Assembly: GCA_015039365.1 (NCBI GenBank)
Contig: WION01000216.1
Coordinates: 1-64,000, forward strand
Direction: 5' to 3'
Source: Amanita rubescens
Lineage: Eukaryota > Basidiomycota > Agaricomycetes > Agaricales > Amanitaceae
Length of the DNA: 64,000 nt
Position 1 is the first letter of the stretch; each line of letters starts with the position of its first letter. Below the pieces are notes generated by a model, which worked only from the letters and a program-made list of their open reading frames with translations, made no database searches and was not told the origin of the DNA. Positions 12,518 to 24,888 of the stretch are shown in pieces. The position numbers and the translations under genes were made by a program.

Positions 12518-15500
12518 ACGGCTGCTTCTCTCCGTTCTTGTCCATCACGCAACCGGCCACCGAAGCCCTCGAAGCCCTCTAAAATCGACGGAATGGCACC
12601 ACCCGCGCGAGGTTGACCTAAGCGTCCTTCCTCGACGGGTACACCCGCTCTGGCAGCTGCTCATCCGCATTCCGCATTTCCAACTTCACCTATCTTGACC
12701 GCCTGCCTTTACACAACAGCCTCCGGGCTTCTGTCTTCTTGATTTCCTCAGCCACACATCATCGATGGACGCTATCCCACATCATTTCACCTTTTTACTT
12801 AGCTTATACATAACCGGTCTCTACTAATACCTATCACTCACGCCACACTCATCAAGACACTGTACCAACATCAACACATGGCTTCGTGCATTTATTTACT
12901 TATTTTTCGTCAATAATCTCGGCCCCCCGAACTTCACGATACGTACCAACGTAAACGCTTTATTTAAGTAACTCTAGTGTATTTTCGATGCAATAATATA
13001 TCACCTGTCTTGGCACATCCGATTGTTCAGCTCTTTCTCCTTTTGTAGCAATGATTCATTTAAACATGTTCTTCTTGTGCGGCAGCGCCCAAATGTGTGG
13101 AATGCAGGGAAATAGGCAGGTAGCGGGTAATCACACTCGGAAGAAGATGCACGCCGTCGCAAACTGGTACCTACCGGCATGAGAAAAACAAGGCTGCATG
13201 AGGCAGGTCTGGCAAGCATGAAGAACCATTTTGACGTGGCCCAGGTCGTCGATTTCCCATGGGAATTCTTTAGCCACCGCGTCCCCAAACTGGGTATCGC
13301 ATGTGAACGCAAGAGAACACCTATCCCTGTTTGGCCCTGCCGGGCTCTCACTGGTAACCCCGTCCTTGTAGAAACGGTTTCTCACAAGGATGCTACTAAT
13401 GCTTCGTTATATTTTACTTATAGGCTTCTTCTTGGACCTTTTTTTTTCTGTAAGCTTGTCACGTCACTCCGTCTGTCCGCCCGTGTAGTGTTTGTTTGTC
13501 TGCCCGTCCCCATCGTTGGGTCGTCCCACAGTGTGTGGTGTGTGTGTGTGCCTACGATGGCTGTGTGGATAGGGGCAGGATCATATATATTCATCAGATA
13601 TATAGACCTTAGGGGTTGAGGGTTTGTTTGGGTCTGGCTACTACGGTCAGTAGTGGCTATGTATGATATATGATACTGGGGCCCTCTTGGCTCGCACATA
13701 TATTATCCCACGTCTACCACGGAACTGTTGAGGCTGTGGAAGCGTAATTCCGTCTGCGCCCAGTATGACACGGTCTCGCGCGGCAGGGAGTCCGCGTTCA
13801 CACACCCTACGGCTGTGACCGTGAGGAAAATTAAGCGAAGTGGGTTTACTCACCTATCCCCCCCCTTGGTCCAGTTATATTATTACTGCAAAACGCATGT
13901 AATGTAAATCATGCCCTATCATGCCCAGGTCGAGCTTCTACTGACGAGCTAATCCAAGTACGTCTACGTTTTGGATCTCACTCGTGTCCCCGTACGGTTT
14001 ATCTTGCTGATATGCTCGTAATAACATCAAAACATGCGTTCGTGCGTCGTCACGCTTCGGGTGATATCGTTCTACCACCTTTCATATCCGGACGCTTGAT
14101 AAACAGCAAGATTGTCATTCCATTACGATGGTACGTAAAGCCGCTCTCAAGTGTGAACTTGAAGACCCGAGTATGTATTTGGTTGACAGGGCAGACCAAG
14201 TCAACGTACTCTCTCATGCCACAGGGTAAATGACTGACCTGAGACCTGAGGTTCGAGGTCTGAGGGTGTAATATACTGCGCACGCGTCGCGATTCAAAAG
14301 GATCGACTGGATCAACTCAAACCCGTTCGGCTAACGCTTGGCTTATTGACTTCCCCCACCGAGCCTGGGGCCTGCGATTTTTCCCCTGCACCTTATGAAA
14401 CCACTTTTCCACGTCAACCGCAGTGCAACATGTATGCACGGGACCACCAATTGTGCCGACCAGATGACCACCCACGATGACACAGAGTCCGGCGCACCAG
14501 CCGTCCGGTGCGGGACAGCTGACGTGCTGTGGCTGCCTGCTTATGTCCGCAAAGGGTGTTGCTGTGGGGTCAGGACCGATGGCGTACTAAATGACAATCA
14601 CCCTTCGTGAGTACTAATACAGCATATTCGGTTGATGTATGGCGCAGGTAGCTTTCTGTCCCATCTCCATTCATACATAAACTCATTTTATCCGATATAG
14701 AGACCAGGCATGCGGCCGTGAGTAAGTGAGGGTTGAAACTCCCTCTCTACTCACTCGAATTACGTTGGAAGTAACTGCGCCGGCCGCAATCGCAGCCTCG
14801 GCATCATCTTTTGTGTTTATCTACGGGTCCCGACTCTCCCGCGTTTGAATATTTATATACTTAGGCTTGCGCTTGTCCATCTCGAGACGTTTCTTCCCGC
14901 GCCATGACCCGGTTTATCCAGCCTTGCTGAGCAATGAATAAGCATGTCCTCGTTTGCTGTGCCCACGAGTACATATACGGTCTTCCCACCCTATTCGAGT
15001 GTGTCTAACTGTCTTCTGGTTCCGAGCGGGTCAGGGTCCTCTCAACTCCTTAAAAGGCGATCTGTGCGGGGAAGGATTTAGACAACTCAATTGTTACGAC
15101 TAAACTGATGCACAGCCCTTGATTGCGGTAGTAGAACCTCGAATGAAAAGTTGCCAATTTGGGAAGGTGCCTCTCACGCGTGGGATTGGACGGTGACTAG
15201 ATAATTCCCTGGTTTGTAACAATTTATGGCAAGGAGCCGTCATGGCAGGCTTCCATAAAACCCGTCCGGTTGTAATGCTCCATTATGATACACGTTGCAG
15301 CGGAGGATGGTCGGGTCTGTCGTACTTATATAGACGACAGTTGAAAAAAATTTCTGGCTTTTCACACACACACACATGCACGCACAACTTGGCGCTGGGA
15401 ATTCGGGAAGGTTGGCTTGGTTCCAGCTCCGCTCATGTATGCTCCGTTAACCTCGAGGCGCTCAGGTTCTTTTGTTTTGATTGTGTGGTACGGGATCCTG

Positions 15501-17240
15501 ATTCTTGGCTACGCCGCTTGGCGTTAGAGAACCTAGGCCTCCACATTTCGTACCCGTCCGCGCTTGTTGGTTTTCAGTACTTATCCTTACCAGCTCAACA
15601 AGTATTGTTGAACTCCCCTGAAGTCTGGACCGATCGAAAATGCAGGTCCCGATCATTGCGTCACTCCATAACTTGGGTTCGTTCTGGCCCACACTTCATT
15701 AAGGACGATGATTTCGGTTGCGGACCTCGGCAAAGCAAGTCACGCCATCCATATATGTCTCGATGTCAAAACAAAAAGTTCAAGTTGAAACGCAGATGTC
15801 GACGTTGATGCTGTTCAACCTCAATACAAAGATATGATATCCATCGTCATGTTAGGGATCATCGCAACAGCAATAGCACACATGCAAACACCGCCACAAA
15901 GGCGAACTGAGATGATATTGCCGACTACTTATGATTCCCATCTTTTCACCACTGCGGCGGTGCACAACCCAGTGATGCGAACTGGGAACGAGGCCATCTA
16001 TCTCCTGGGAGAAACCCCACTTGGATCTCGGCCCATTTTCACAGCATCGCAGGAGGAGAGTCGCACACAGCGCGTTCCCAAGACCATGTCGACATCCGAG
16101 AGTCCCGCTGCGGCGGAACGGCGCCTTTGCGACTCGGACGATGCTTACTGCTTACCCCACCCGTGCTTGCTCCGGACACTAAAACAGCACCAACGGCTTC
16201 TCATCGTCGCCGTCCTTTTTCCCACCTTTGATATGATTGCACCGATCGGAGGGTATAGTTGCCATCATCTGACGAGCTTTATCAGGCATAGAGCTTAATT
16301 AATTGGTACTTCTTGCAAGTTGTGGCAGCTCTTCTAGGTCGATAGACAGCGTCAGATGTGCTATTCGGTACCCCGCCCCAGCGAACCGTGAGTACGGTGT
16401 GGAGCGCGGTACGAGTTAGTGTGGCAATGGGAATTGATCTTAACACTTGGGAACTACCCAACCAGAACAGCCGGTATACCCGGTGCGGGGTGATCGTCGC
16501 TCCCGCTCCTAACTGCACACAAGACTTACAAGACTATCTTACTACCTATCGCCAACCGGTGCAATCGACAAACGTTGCAGGGTGGTGGCTGCACTCTGTT
16601 TGATAAGATGATTGACGGTTTCAGCCACAGGTCCACATGCCAAATTGCCATATCATTGAAGGCCAATTAGCGACTATTTGGTCAGCAGACTTGAAAGTTC
16701 TCATGGGTGGTTGTGTGGGTGTGCCACGAGCGTTGCGAAGCCGATCCTATTAGGCTCATCCTTTCATTGATGCCAGATGCTGTGTGGTATCATGATCTTG
16801 AAACATGATCAATCATAATCTCCGGACCTGCATGTACAGTAGCTCCATGCTGAAAACTTAAAGTCGGTGGCATGGATTACTTACGTTCATTCAGGCCCGA
16901 AAGCAAGGGACAAAGAACTTCAAAGGAACGAGGGTGGTACTCTCGAGGCATGTGATCACCCGGCCACCTTTCTATTGTCACGGATCTTTTCCTCTATCAC
17001 AATGGATTTAGAGGGGTTGGTGGGCGAACGAAAAACTCTCGCATCACACGAGTTTTAGAGCCGCAGTACTGATTATGGTAATTCTAGCTAATTAGCCACC
17101 ATGTAGGGTATATCAAGTGTCGTCCGCAGATCCATCTGTGCCGGAGATTAGGAACAGGTGACGCAACTCTTGCTCAACTCTATTACAAACCTCGTGCTGT
17201 CAGTGTGCCACCCCTCCTCTTTGCGCGTGTCCCTGCAGTG
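12518..17240. other. 4.7-kb stretch without a recognised gene
   Basis: The longest open frames are 15242-15808 (plus, 188 codons), 15834-16298 (plus, 154 codons) and 13131-13385 (minus, 84 codons). None shows a recognisable domain, a splice-consistent extension or biased composition. A short CA run lies near 15365. I see no RNA gene. Confidence 0.4.
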
Positions 17241-18953
17241 CTACCAGAAAAAGGTTGTATTTGGCTCGTGGCTCCCTGCCATTCTCAGCATCACAGTGTT
17301 GGACGTCAGGCTAGACCACTAATCCCATGACGCAACCAATAACAGTAATACCGGACGACGGCGCGGTCAGTTGAAAGTATCTGCGCAGAATCTCCAAGAT
17401 CACTCACGCCATTGCCAATGAATGCTTCAGCTCTTTGAGCTACGTACATATCTAGCGCCTGCGATATATACTTCTGCTCCCATGTAAGTGATAAATCACC
17501 TGTACTCGACATAGCTTCCCATTTTTCCGCAGTCTGCAAGGCTAGAATAAGCTCATTTACCCATTCCGTTTTTCCATTCGTCATTATGTATATTCGTTTC
17601 AACCCTGTAACCTTCTTCCTGACGCTAGAAACTTTCTCGACGATTTGGGATACTGTGGGGTAACAATGCTTTCGGTAAATGGCGAAGTTTTCAGGTGTGT
17701 TTGTACCCCAACCCCCTCCTTCGGGCACTTTGAATTTGTCCGGCAGCTCGTCGAATTGATTAAATCCATTCCAATCGGAGGACCATTTAGCTAGTTCGTC
17801 ACAGTGACCGGCAAAGTCGCCACGTCGAATGTGAAGGGCAAGTAGGCCATCTATACGGGGGAATGGAAACGATGTAATTTCACCCGAATGCTCGAGGGTC
17901 ATTTTGGGGGACTTGTACTCAAATAAGTGCCGATTTGCGTCGTAGGCCTCATATACAAGAGATGACCAACCGAAGTGTTTGATGATCGGCGATTGTGATA
18001 GTGCTGGCCATAGGTTCAGTACTTCTTTGCTTCCAAAAGTTCTGACATATCAATCAAATGAATTAGCGCTCTGTTTGGACGATCATGGTGCATACAGGAA
18101 GTCAAAGACTTGTGGGGTTTCATGGGGGATCTCAACGCAGCGATCCTCTATCGAGCCCAATTTATCGATCCAAATTTTCAGCTTTTGCAATAACGTCGCG
18201 CCATTTAGATCTTCAGCCAAATACTCCTTTAGGAGGATAGTCGCATTGGGACAAATTTCGCGAAAGTGGTTTTCCGAGATAGCCTGTGGAGAGTCAGGTG
18301 AGTACATTGGTCCACCGACTAGCGGACCTGGTTGAGGTGAGGGGCATGGGTATTGCAAGAGGGCCAAGCTCATTACCGGAGAGGATTGCAGACAGTGGTA
18401 TACTGGATGGTATGCGTCGATCGTCGTACGTCGCAACGCCGTTAGGGGCATTCCAAGAATGATCATAGAATACGAATCTAGTAGGTATCGGTAAGGTTTA
18501 CGGCCTCTGCATCCAAGAAGGGCGCTCACGATCTTTTGGCCGAGTAAGCTAAAAACGCGTTCATGATGATCTCTTGCATAACGTTGCCCCAACCGACACC
18601 TTCGCATGTGAGTGCCAAAATAGAAAAAAGAGACTGCGTAAAAAGCGCGCACCTTGCTGGTGCGTACCGAATAAAATATATTTTGCGTGTCGACCGTTTG
18701 GATATGGGGCTTCATTACTGTAGTGAGGGAGATGGTCTTCTTGGTTCCGATATTCTTCGTAAAACGGAATGGTCCATTTGTCTAACAATATACGAGGAAT
18801 CTGGAGATACCACACGGTTACCCCTACTATGACCACAACCAATAGAACCCGCAAATGCCGTTTATTGATAGTTCTTCGTTCTCTGTTTCTGGGCCCGGAG
18901 AGCCAATAAGCGCCCAACGCTGTGGGGAGAGGTAAGCAGCTCGGGAAAGTCAT
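17241..18953 (-). CDS. O-fucosyltransferase-like type II membrane glycosyltransferase, copy 1 (intact)
   Basis: Six exons on the minus strand: 18953-18653, 18599-18530, 18477-18377, 18327-18096, 18041-17408 and 17318-17241. They sum to 1416 nt (471 aa) with all phases matching. A short basic cytoplasmic N-terminus (RNRERRTINKRH) precedes one membrane segment (LRVLLVVVIVGVTVWYL), the layout of a Golgi/ER type II glycosyltransferase. The luminal part carries VGWGNVMQEIIMNAFLAYS, then LALHIRRGDFAGHC, the arginine-containing motif of GDP-fucose O-fucosyltransferases. YIMTNGK and SQALDMYVAQRAEAFIGNG follow, ending WSSLTSNTVMLRM...FFW. The fold assignment rests on HIRRGDF and the C-terminal AEAFIGNG..SSLTSN block. 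The acceptor is unknown. It is the only undamaged member of the local three-gene array. Confidence 0.85.
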
Positions 18954-19507
18954 GGGGAAAAGCCCGTGACTAGTCGTTATATAGTCGAACGGAAATGAAA
19001 CGCTACACGCTATGCCATGATCCCTACCAGTAATTATATTAGCAAACAGCGCTCAAGATGGATGTCCTAATTCCCACAGTAGTAGCATGTTGAACTTAAA
19101 TGGGGTGAAAATTCCAGGTTCAAAGAACGATTATGCCGACAGTAGACAAGGATGCAGTTGGCAGCTCGTGTTTTAGATTCGAGCCGAAATTGAAAGGTTT
19201 CGTTGAAATATTTAGGTAAGTCCTGTCAGGTGTTCTTCCTGTGAAATGGCAAAGCGGCAGGCGTTTCACGTTCCCGGGTTGACACGGGATGTCAAGGACT
19301 TCGAATTGAAACCCGTGCATCATCCGATGAACACGACTCATTTGTAACCAATGCACGGGGTTGGCGACCGAAATAAACGTGTTTCGTGACTGTTCTCGAC
19401 GCCGCCCAGCTATTTATATATATAATCGTTCCAGATAATCAAAAGACTGTCGGTGCCATAACGATTCCCGCTTGTGACCGCCAAAAGATAAGATTATGCT
19501 TGCGATA
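18954..19507. other. Spacer between the first and second O-FucT-like copies
   Basis: It holds the presumed promoter of copy 1 and the 3' flank of copy 2. An open minus-strand frame at 19120-19356 has no recognisable similarity. Confidence 0.4.
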
Positions 19508-21232
19508 TCACCAAAAGTAAGTCGAAGCTGGGTCAAGATTCCCTGCCATTCTTAGCATGTTTATGTTCGACTGTTAAACTGGAAAACTAGGGTCATTTGA
19601 TAGTTAGCCGAGAACTGATACCGCAGTCAATTAGTATTTCTTACCCCGTTTCCGATGAATGCCTCAGCGCGCTGTGCAACGAGTGCATCAAGCGCCTGAG
19701 ATGCATATTTTTGCTCCCGAGTGAAGCTCAAATCTCGACCTGGTCGTGATCATTTCCCAGGAGGCAGTCTGTTCGAGTTTTTCGAGGAGAGATGCAAGCC
19801 ATGACCCCTTGTCGTTCGTCATTATATATAAGTGTCGCAATGCTTCATGCTTTTGTCGAACGGATTCAATCTTGGATATGATTCGCTCGCTAGAAGGGTA
19901 GCAGTGGTCGGTGTAGTATGCAGTTCGGGACCAATAATCTGATGGAGGTTCGAATCGATCGGAAAATTCGCGGAACATGTTAAATGCATTGTAGCCGCAG
20001 TCCTGCTTCTGAAGGTATTGGCAGTGACCCTGAAAATCCCCTCGGCGGATATGAACCACCAAAAGTCCGTCGAGGTGGTTTGGCAGGGTCACAGTCTCTG
20101 AAAGAGCATCCGATTTATTTGTCTTGGATTCAAATAAGTGTTGGTTGCGATCATATGCGTCCACTATGAGAGGAGACCATGCGAATCGCTGAAGAATCGG
20201 CGATTGCATTCAACTCTGGCCAGATATCAAGCAGGACGTGGCTCGCCGAACAATCTGCTCTTTCATCGGAAATGTTCGTACATATAGATAACGGCAACTC
20301 ACATATTATCGTAAATATGACTACTTTCTTTGGGAATCACAATACATCGGTGGCCGATAGCATCCAGTTTTTGGACCCAAGCTCGGGTGATCTGGGCGCC
20401 CGTTGCATGTTGAAGTTCCCACTTCAAGCCATCGGTGTCAATGATAAGTTTATCTGAACAAACTCGGTTCGAAATATTCTCTCGACACGGCTCTTGGTAT
20501 ACCAGGATATTCAGGGCCCATGGACCCTCCTGCAATCGGTCCTACAAAGTGTCAAAAACGAACGACAGGACAAAAAAATAAAGTACGCAACCTGCAAAGG
20601 TCACACTAATAGGGAGTCGGGATGGTATATATTTTCCATTAAATAGCGTGTAATCTGGACTATTAGGATCCCATATAAAGTCGTAAAGTACAAGCCTATG
20701 CCACGAATCAATAATCTCGGATGTCAGATGTTGTTGAAATACCTACGATCTCTTCGATGAATAAGCAAGGAATGCGTGCATAATTAATTCTTCTAACAAA
20801 TTTCCCCATCCAACGTCTTCCAGCAAGAATCAAAGCGGTATCAATAGAGAATTCGATTGATGACCTACGTGTTGAGTAGTTCTCTATGAGTAAATACATT
20901 CCATCCTTTCCTTCTGGCAGAGGCAACGATTCATTATTTTGCGGAAGAGTGCGTTCGTATTCTCGATACTTTTCAAATGAAGGTGGCAACGGGCCGCGAT
21001 CTATCGCGCACATAAAATACGACGATACTGCGAGGCAAACGAGAGTGACGACAAGCAGGGCCACAGATATCCCTGGGCGACGTTTGATCAATGACGTGGT
21101 TGTAACGATTGTCCCCGCGAAGATACCAGATGACCCTATTGTTTCATTACGTTGTTCTGTGCTAGAACGCAAAGACGGTAAGAGTGTATAGTCATAGTCG
21201 GATCGTGTCCAGCGGCCAAGAGAAAAAAACAT
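19508..21232 (-). pseudogene. O-fucosyltransferase-like gene, copy 2 (five frameshifts)
   Basis: The same six-exon structure as copy 1 can be traced: 21232-20869, 20816-20747, 20695-20592, 20541-20303, 20254-19645 and 19586-19508. A membrane segment (ISVALLVVTLVCLAVSSYF), VGWGNLLEELIMHAFLAYS, LLVVHIRRGDFQGHC and LVAQRAEAFIGNG are all recognisable. Aligned to copy 1, the reading frame breaks five times: once in exon 4 (near 20425), three times in exon 5 (near 20239, 20208 and 19738) and once in exon 6 (near 19571). Each break equals one extra base; no other stops are seen. Either it is a young pseudogene or these are base-call errors. Splice sites remain canonical. Confidence 0.75.
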
Positions 21233-23004
21233 CTTCCATGCAAAAGCGAAGGAGCAGGAAGTAGGAGTGGGAACGTTGGGCCTCCTGACGGGAAGCTAGA
21301 TTGGAGGAAGCAGTGTGGCCTTTGAAGGGAGCAGCAAAACCTTCTTTTGACTCAACAGCTCTGCCGGTACTCTATGATTTCGGACGGCATCCCGCTCTTG
21401 ATCGAGTGAATGGGAGCAATTATAGTAAAACACGATTTTGACGATGTTGTTGGTTCAACGTTTAGCAGGGTCACCGTGACCCGTGATTTGTATATATAGC
21501 CTGGCAAATTTTGCAACGGTTCAAAACGTACTACACGTGAAATTACCTGAGACGGTGACAAAAGCAATGCTCTGCCTAGGAAACCTGTTCACGTCGTTTT
21601 CTTCGTAACCTGAAGCCAAGTTTTGAAGGCTTGGTGCCGTGATATTTGGTTCATGAACGTTTGAACCTTTCTTGATGCGAAAACTCCGATCATGAATAGC
21701 CTATGTATGTATTGGCACGTGGCCGAGAACTGCCACGTATCTTGGCCCTCGGGCGGGAAGAGAGATCAGCCGGTATCCAAGACTGCGCACTTGGCGATCG
21801 AAGGCATCAAGGAATAGCAGGATTGGTGAGTATGTAGTGACGTCAGATAGCGTTCTGAGGCTCTAACACGATGAATCGTAGGGTTAGTCCTTCCAAACTG
21901 GTGTACTACATTATGATCCCCTTGATGTCCATTTTTTCCCCACACCATCATGTGGAGGCGGCGCGTGCGCAACTATGTCGAAAAGCTACTTACGATACAG
22001 ATTCCTTTTTTCCAATCCGCAGCATCAAGTGGGTCAAGTCCATCCTTGTCTTCCAGGCACCGAAAGCATAGCATCGATATCGTACCGGACTTCCCGGTGT
22101 ACCTTACAGACATCTCGAAGAAATTTTCGTGGCTGTGTTGCGCGTGATTTTCGCAACTATATGCGGACTCGTAGCCTTGGCGCGCCGCAGCTGGTATGTA
22201 TCATGTTATATTCATGATTCAACTGATTTTGAGACCAGGAAAAGTCGACTACAACCAAGACGTCTAAAAGATAGAGAATATCGAGGGCAATCCCAATATT
22301 CAATCCAAACAAGTATGTCATTCAACAGGAAGAAAGCTTACAACGCATCGGCAACTAGTATATCATTAACTTTGACGCAATACAACTGGGAACGAGGATC
22401 CGGGGGAACTAGCAAACGTCACGGGCTGTGTAACTATCAACAACTATGAGCCAATCCAAAATTTGCATTAGGAGAGCACGAAACACTGAAACAGGAACGC
22501 GCAAACGGGGCTGTGTTGGACATGGTATTAGCAACGACATAACCAAAAAGCAACGTGTCCCCATGCGGACCATGACGAAAACTCGGTCGTTGCGGACTGG
22601 TAACGCTGAACCCCATGCAATGACTATCAGACCAATATGATACGACGCGACTACTTCTAGAGTCGAGTAAACTAAATAATGATAGCATTATATAATACTA
22701 ATGAATGAAAACATAGGGAAAACAGAAAAAAGAGAGCGACGATCAGAGAAAGGAGTGGATGCGAAAGTTAAACGCGCGTGTCTGTGTATATGTACTTATG
22801 CGTAGGTAGGAAGAGGTCAGTGCGAGCAATTGCGGGTGTACATGTATAGCTGGGTATTCGTCTATATTATAGCGGATGCGATGAGAGGGATGCATATATT
22901 AGAATGATTACTATGAACGGCAAGGTACTGTCTTGGACCTTGCCGCGTACCTTCGTCTTGCTAGCATTTGGCGTAGAGGTGTAACCCAAATTCGAGGGCG
23001 CAAT
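21233..23004. other. 1.8-kb spacer between O-FucT-like copies 2 and 3
   Basis: No recognisable gene. Several short overlapping frames occur at 21870-22450 and 22437-22688, all without domains. Part of it must be promoter for copy 2 and 3' flank of copy 3. Confidence 0.4.
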
Positions 23005-24811
23005 CTACCAAAAGAACGTGTGATTCGAGCTAAGCTCCGGATTGCCCATTCTGAACATGACAATGTTCGATGTTAGACTCGAAAACTGTCAAAGAATGTG
23101 TTAGTTCCTCCCGAAAAGGAACCAAAGAACGAAACGCACCCCATTTCCGATAAACGCCGCAGCCCTCTGCGCAACAAACATATCCAGAGCCTGCGAAATC
23201 GGTTTTTGCTCCCAGCTCAACGACAAATCACGACTCGTCGCCACCTGGTCCCACTTTCCCGCCTTTTGCAACGCAGAAATGAGGTCCCCCAACCAAGCAC
23301 CTTTTCCGTTCGTCATGATGTAGGCTTTTCTTAGTCCCTTGACTTTCTGTCTCACATGTATCACTCGATCCACGATGTGCGTTATGTTCGGGTAACAATG
23401 AGGCAGGTACAGATCTCCCCTTTCCTCTTCTGACCCACCAGAGGGAATAGCAAAGTGGTCCGGAAGCTCTTCGAAACTGTTGTACCCGTTGTACCCAGAA
23501 GAATGTTTGACAAAGTTCCAGCAATGTTCATCAAAGTCACCGCGCCGGATGTGCATGACGAGAAGCCCGTCCAGAGTGTCGTAAGGTGGGTAAGGAGGAT
23601 CCTTGGGTTTGAATATCTTTGCAAAGTGTTTTGCTATAGGTGCGTAGAGGGCCGCTAAGAAAGACTGTTTTAGTTCGAAGAAATGCTTGTTGGTCTTGTA
23701 TGCCGCAGTGGATGAGAGGTGACCATCTGAATTTAGTGAATATGGGAGATTTGCGTATTTCGGGCCATAGTCCGAGGGCACGATCTGACCCGAATAGTCT
23801 ATGAAACCTATCGTTACGACAGGCGCGGCGAGCAACATAAAAAAACGTACATGTAATCGAATACCTGCTCTGTTCCTCTTGGTATTTCGATACACCGCGC
23901 ATCGGTTGCATACACCTTCTCCAGGAGGGCATTGAACAACTGATTTGGCAGGTGGATCCCATGGTAAGCCTTGCTTAACGTCTTGTCCCCTTGATAATGT
24001 AGCGGTCTTCTTTGGGACAGACTTCGTTGAAGTAGTCTAGCGAAACGGCCCTCGGCACGTCTACGTCTTCTGAGTACATTTCTCCTCCCACCATCGGACC
24101 TGCACGGAGTTCGTGAACTAGAATCCGAAAACAAGGGGCGGGAACGTACCAGCAATGATCGCTGAAAGAGGTATCCGAGCGGGTATGACATGTCCGTTGT
24201 ACGTTGAATAATCAGGGCTTGTCAGGATCCCAGGTATAATTGTAAAATACAAATCTAGGCGAGGTCGAGTTAAGCAAATAAAGCGGATAGAACCAAAAGT
24301 TTTGATGCTCACGAGCGCTTGGCATGGTAAGCGAAATAAGCATTATACATCATCTCTTGCAACACGTTCCCCCATCCGACGCCTGTACCGCGCCGCGTGA
24401 GCGTTGTCCGAGATTCATCATGGACGACACTCACCTTGCTGAAAATTTCCAAAGTAGATGAATTTGGCATGTTTACCGTTGGGATACGGCAAATCTAGGT
24501 TGTGTGCAGGTAAATGTCGCTCGTATTCCCTGTATTGGTCGTAAAGGGGAGGTTTCCCAGTAGGCCCTGGCCATGCTTCTGCGGGGAACGCCACGACATC
24601 ATGTTTCCGGAGACGACTAGGTGAAGAAAAAGAGATAGAGAAGCAGAGCGGTGAAGCCTGCAAGGAGGATGCGAGTGTATCGGCGTGGTATGGATAGAGC
24701 GAGTCTTGAGCAGAGTGAGGAGGGAATGTCGTGCTTTGGGTGGTTGGCGTGCGAGGGTAGAAGAGCGTAGTCTGAGGGCGCAAGTCTATTGAGGATCGTT
24801 TGGAACGACAT
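23005..24811 (-). pseudogene. O-fucosyltransferase-like gene, copy 3 (four frameshifts)
   Basis: Six exons correspond to those of copies 1 and 2: 24811-24435, 24382-24313, 24254-24150, 24099-23851, 23798-23140 and 23085-23005. The start MSFQTILNRLAPSDYALLPS leads to a membrane segment (ILLAGFTALLLYLF). Then come GVGWGNVLQEMMYNAYFAYH, LVMHIRRGDFDEHC, AYIMTNGKGAW and FVAQRAAAFIGNG, ending FSSLTSNIVMFRM and FFW. Exon lengths modulo 3 show net +1 in exons 1 (probably a T run near 24630), 3 (near 24225) and 5 (near 23711), and -1 in exon 4 (a G run near 23984). Copy 3 lies head-to-head with ADE1. Confidence 0.75.
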
Positions 24812-24888
24812 TATTGTTTCAGCGCTCAGCCCAAGAACGACTGGGCGTTTGTCTGAGCTCCCACGCTGCGCTCCAAGACAACGGCAAG
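24812..24888. promoter_or_regulatory. Short divergent promoter between O-FucT-like copy 3 and ADE1
   Basis: The two start codons lie on opposite strands only 77 bp apart, so 5' leaders and core promoters must overlap or use neighbouring coding sequence. I see no clear TATA box in the gap. That it works as a bidirectional promoter is inference from geometry. Confidence 0.5.

Noticed and set aside
15242..16298. Two long plus-strand frames (188 and 154 codons)
   Set aside because: No domain, no homology recognised, composition not gene-like; probably chance frames.
19508..24811. Programmed frameshifting as explanation for the +1 breaks in O-FucT-like copies 2 and 3
   Set aside because: Nine unrelated contexts, one of opposite sign, and the intact copy 1 needs none; decay or sequence error is simpler.
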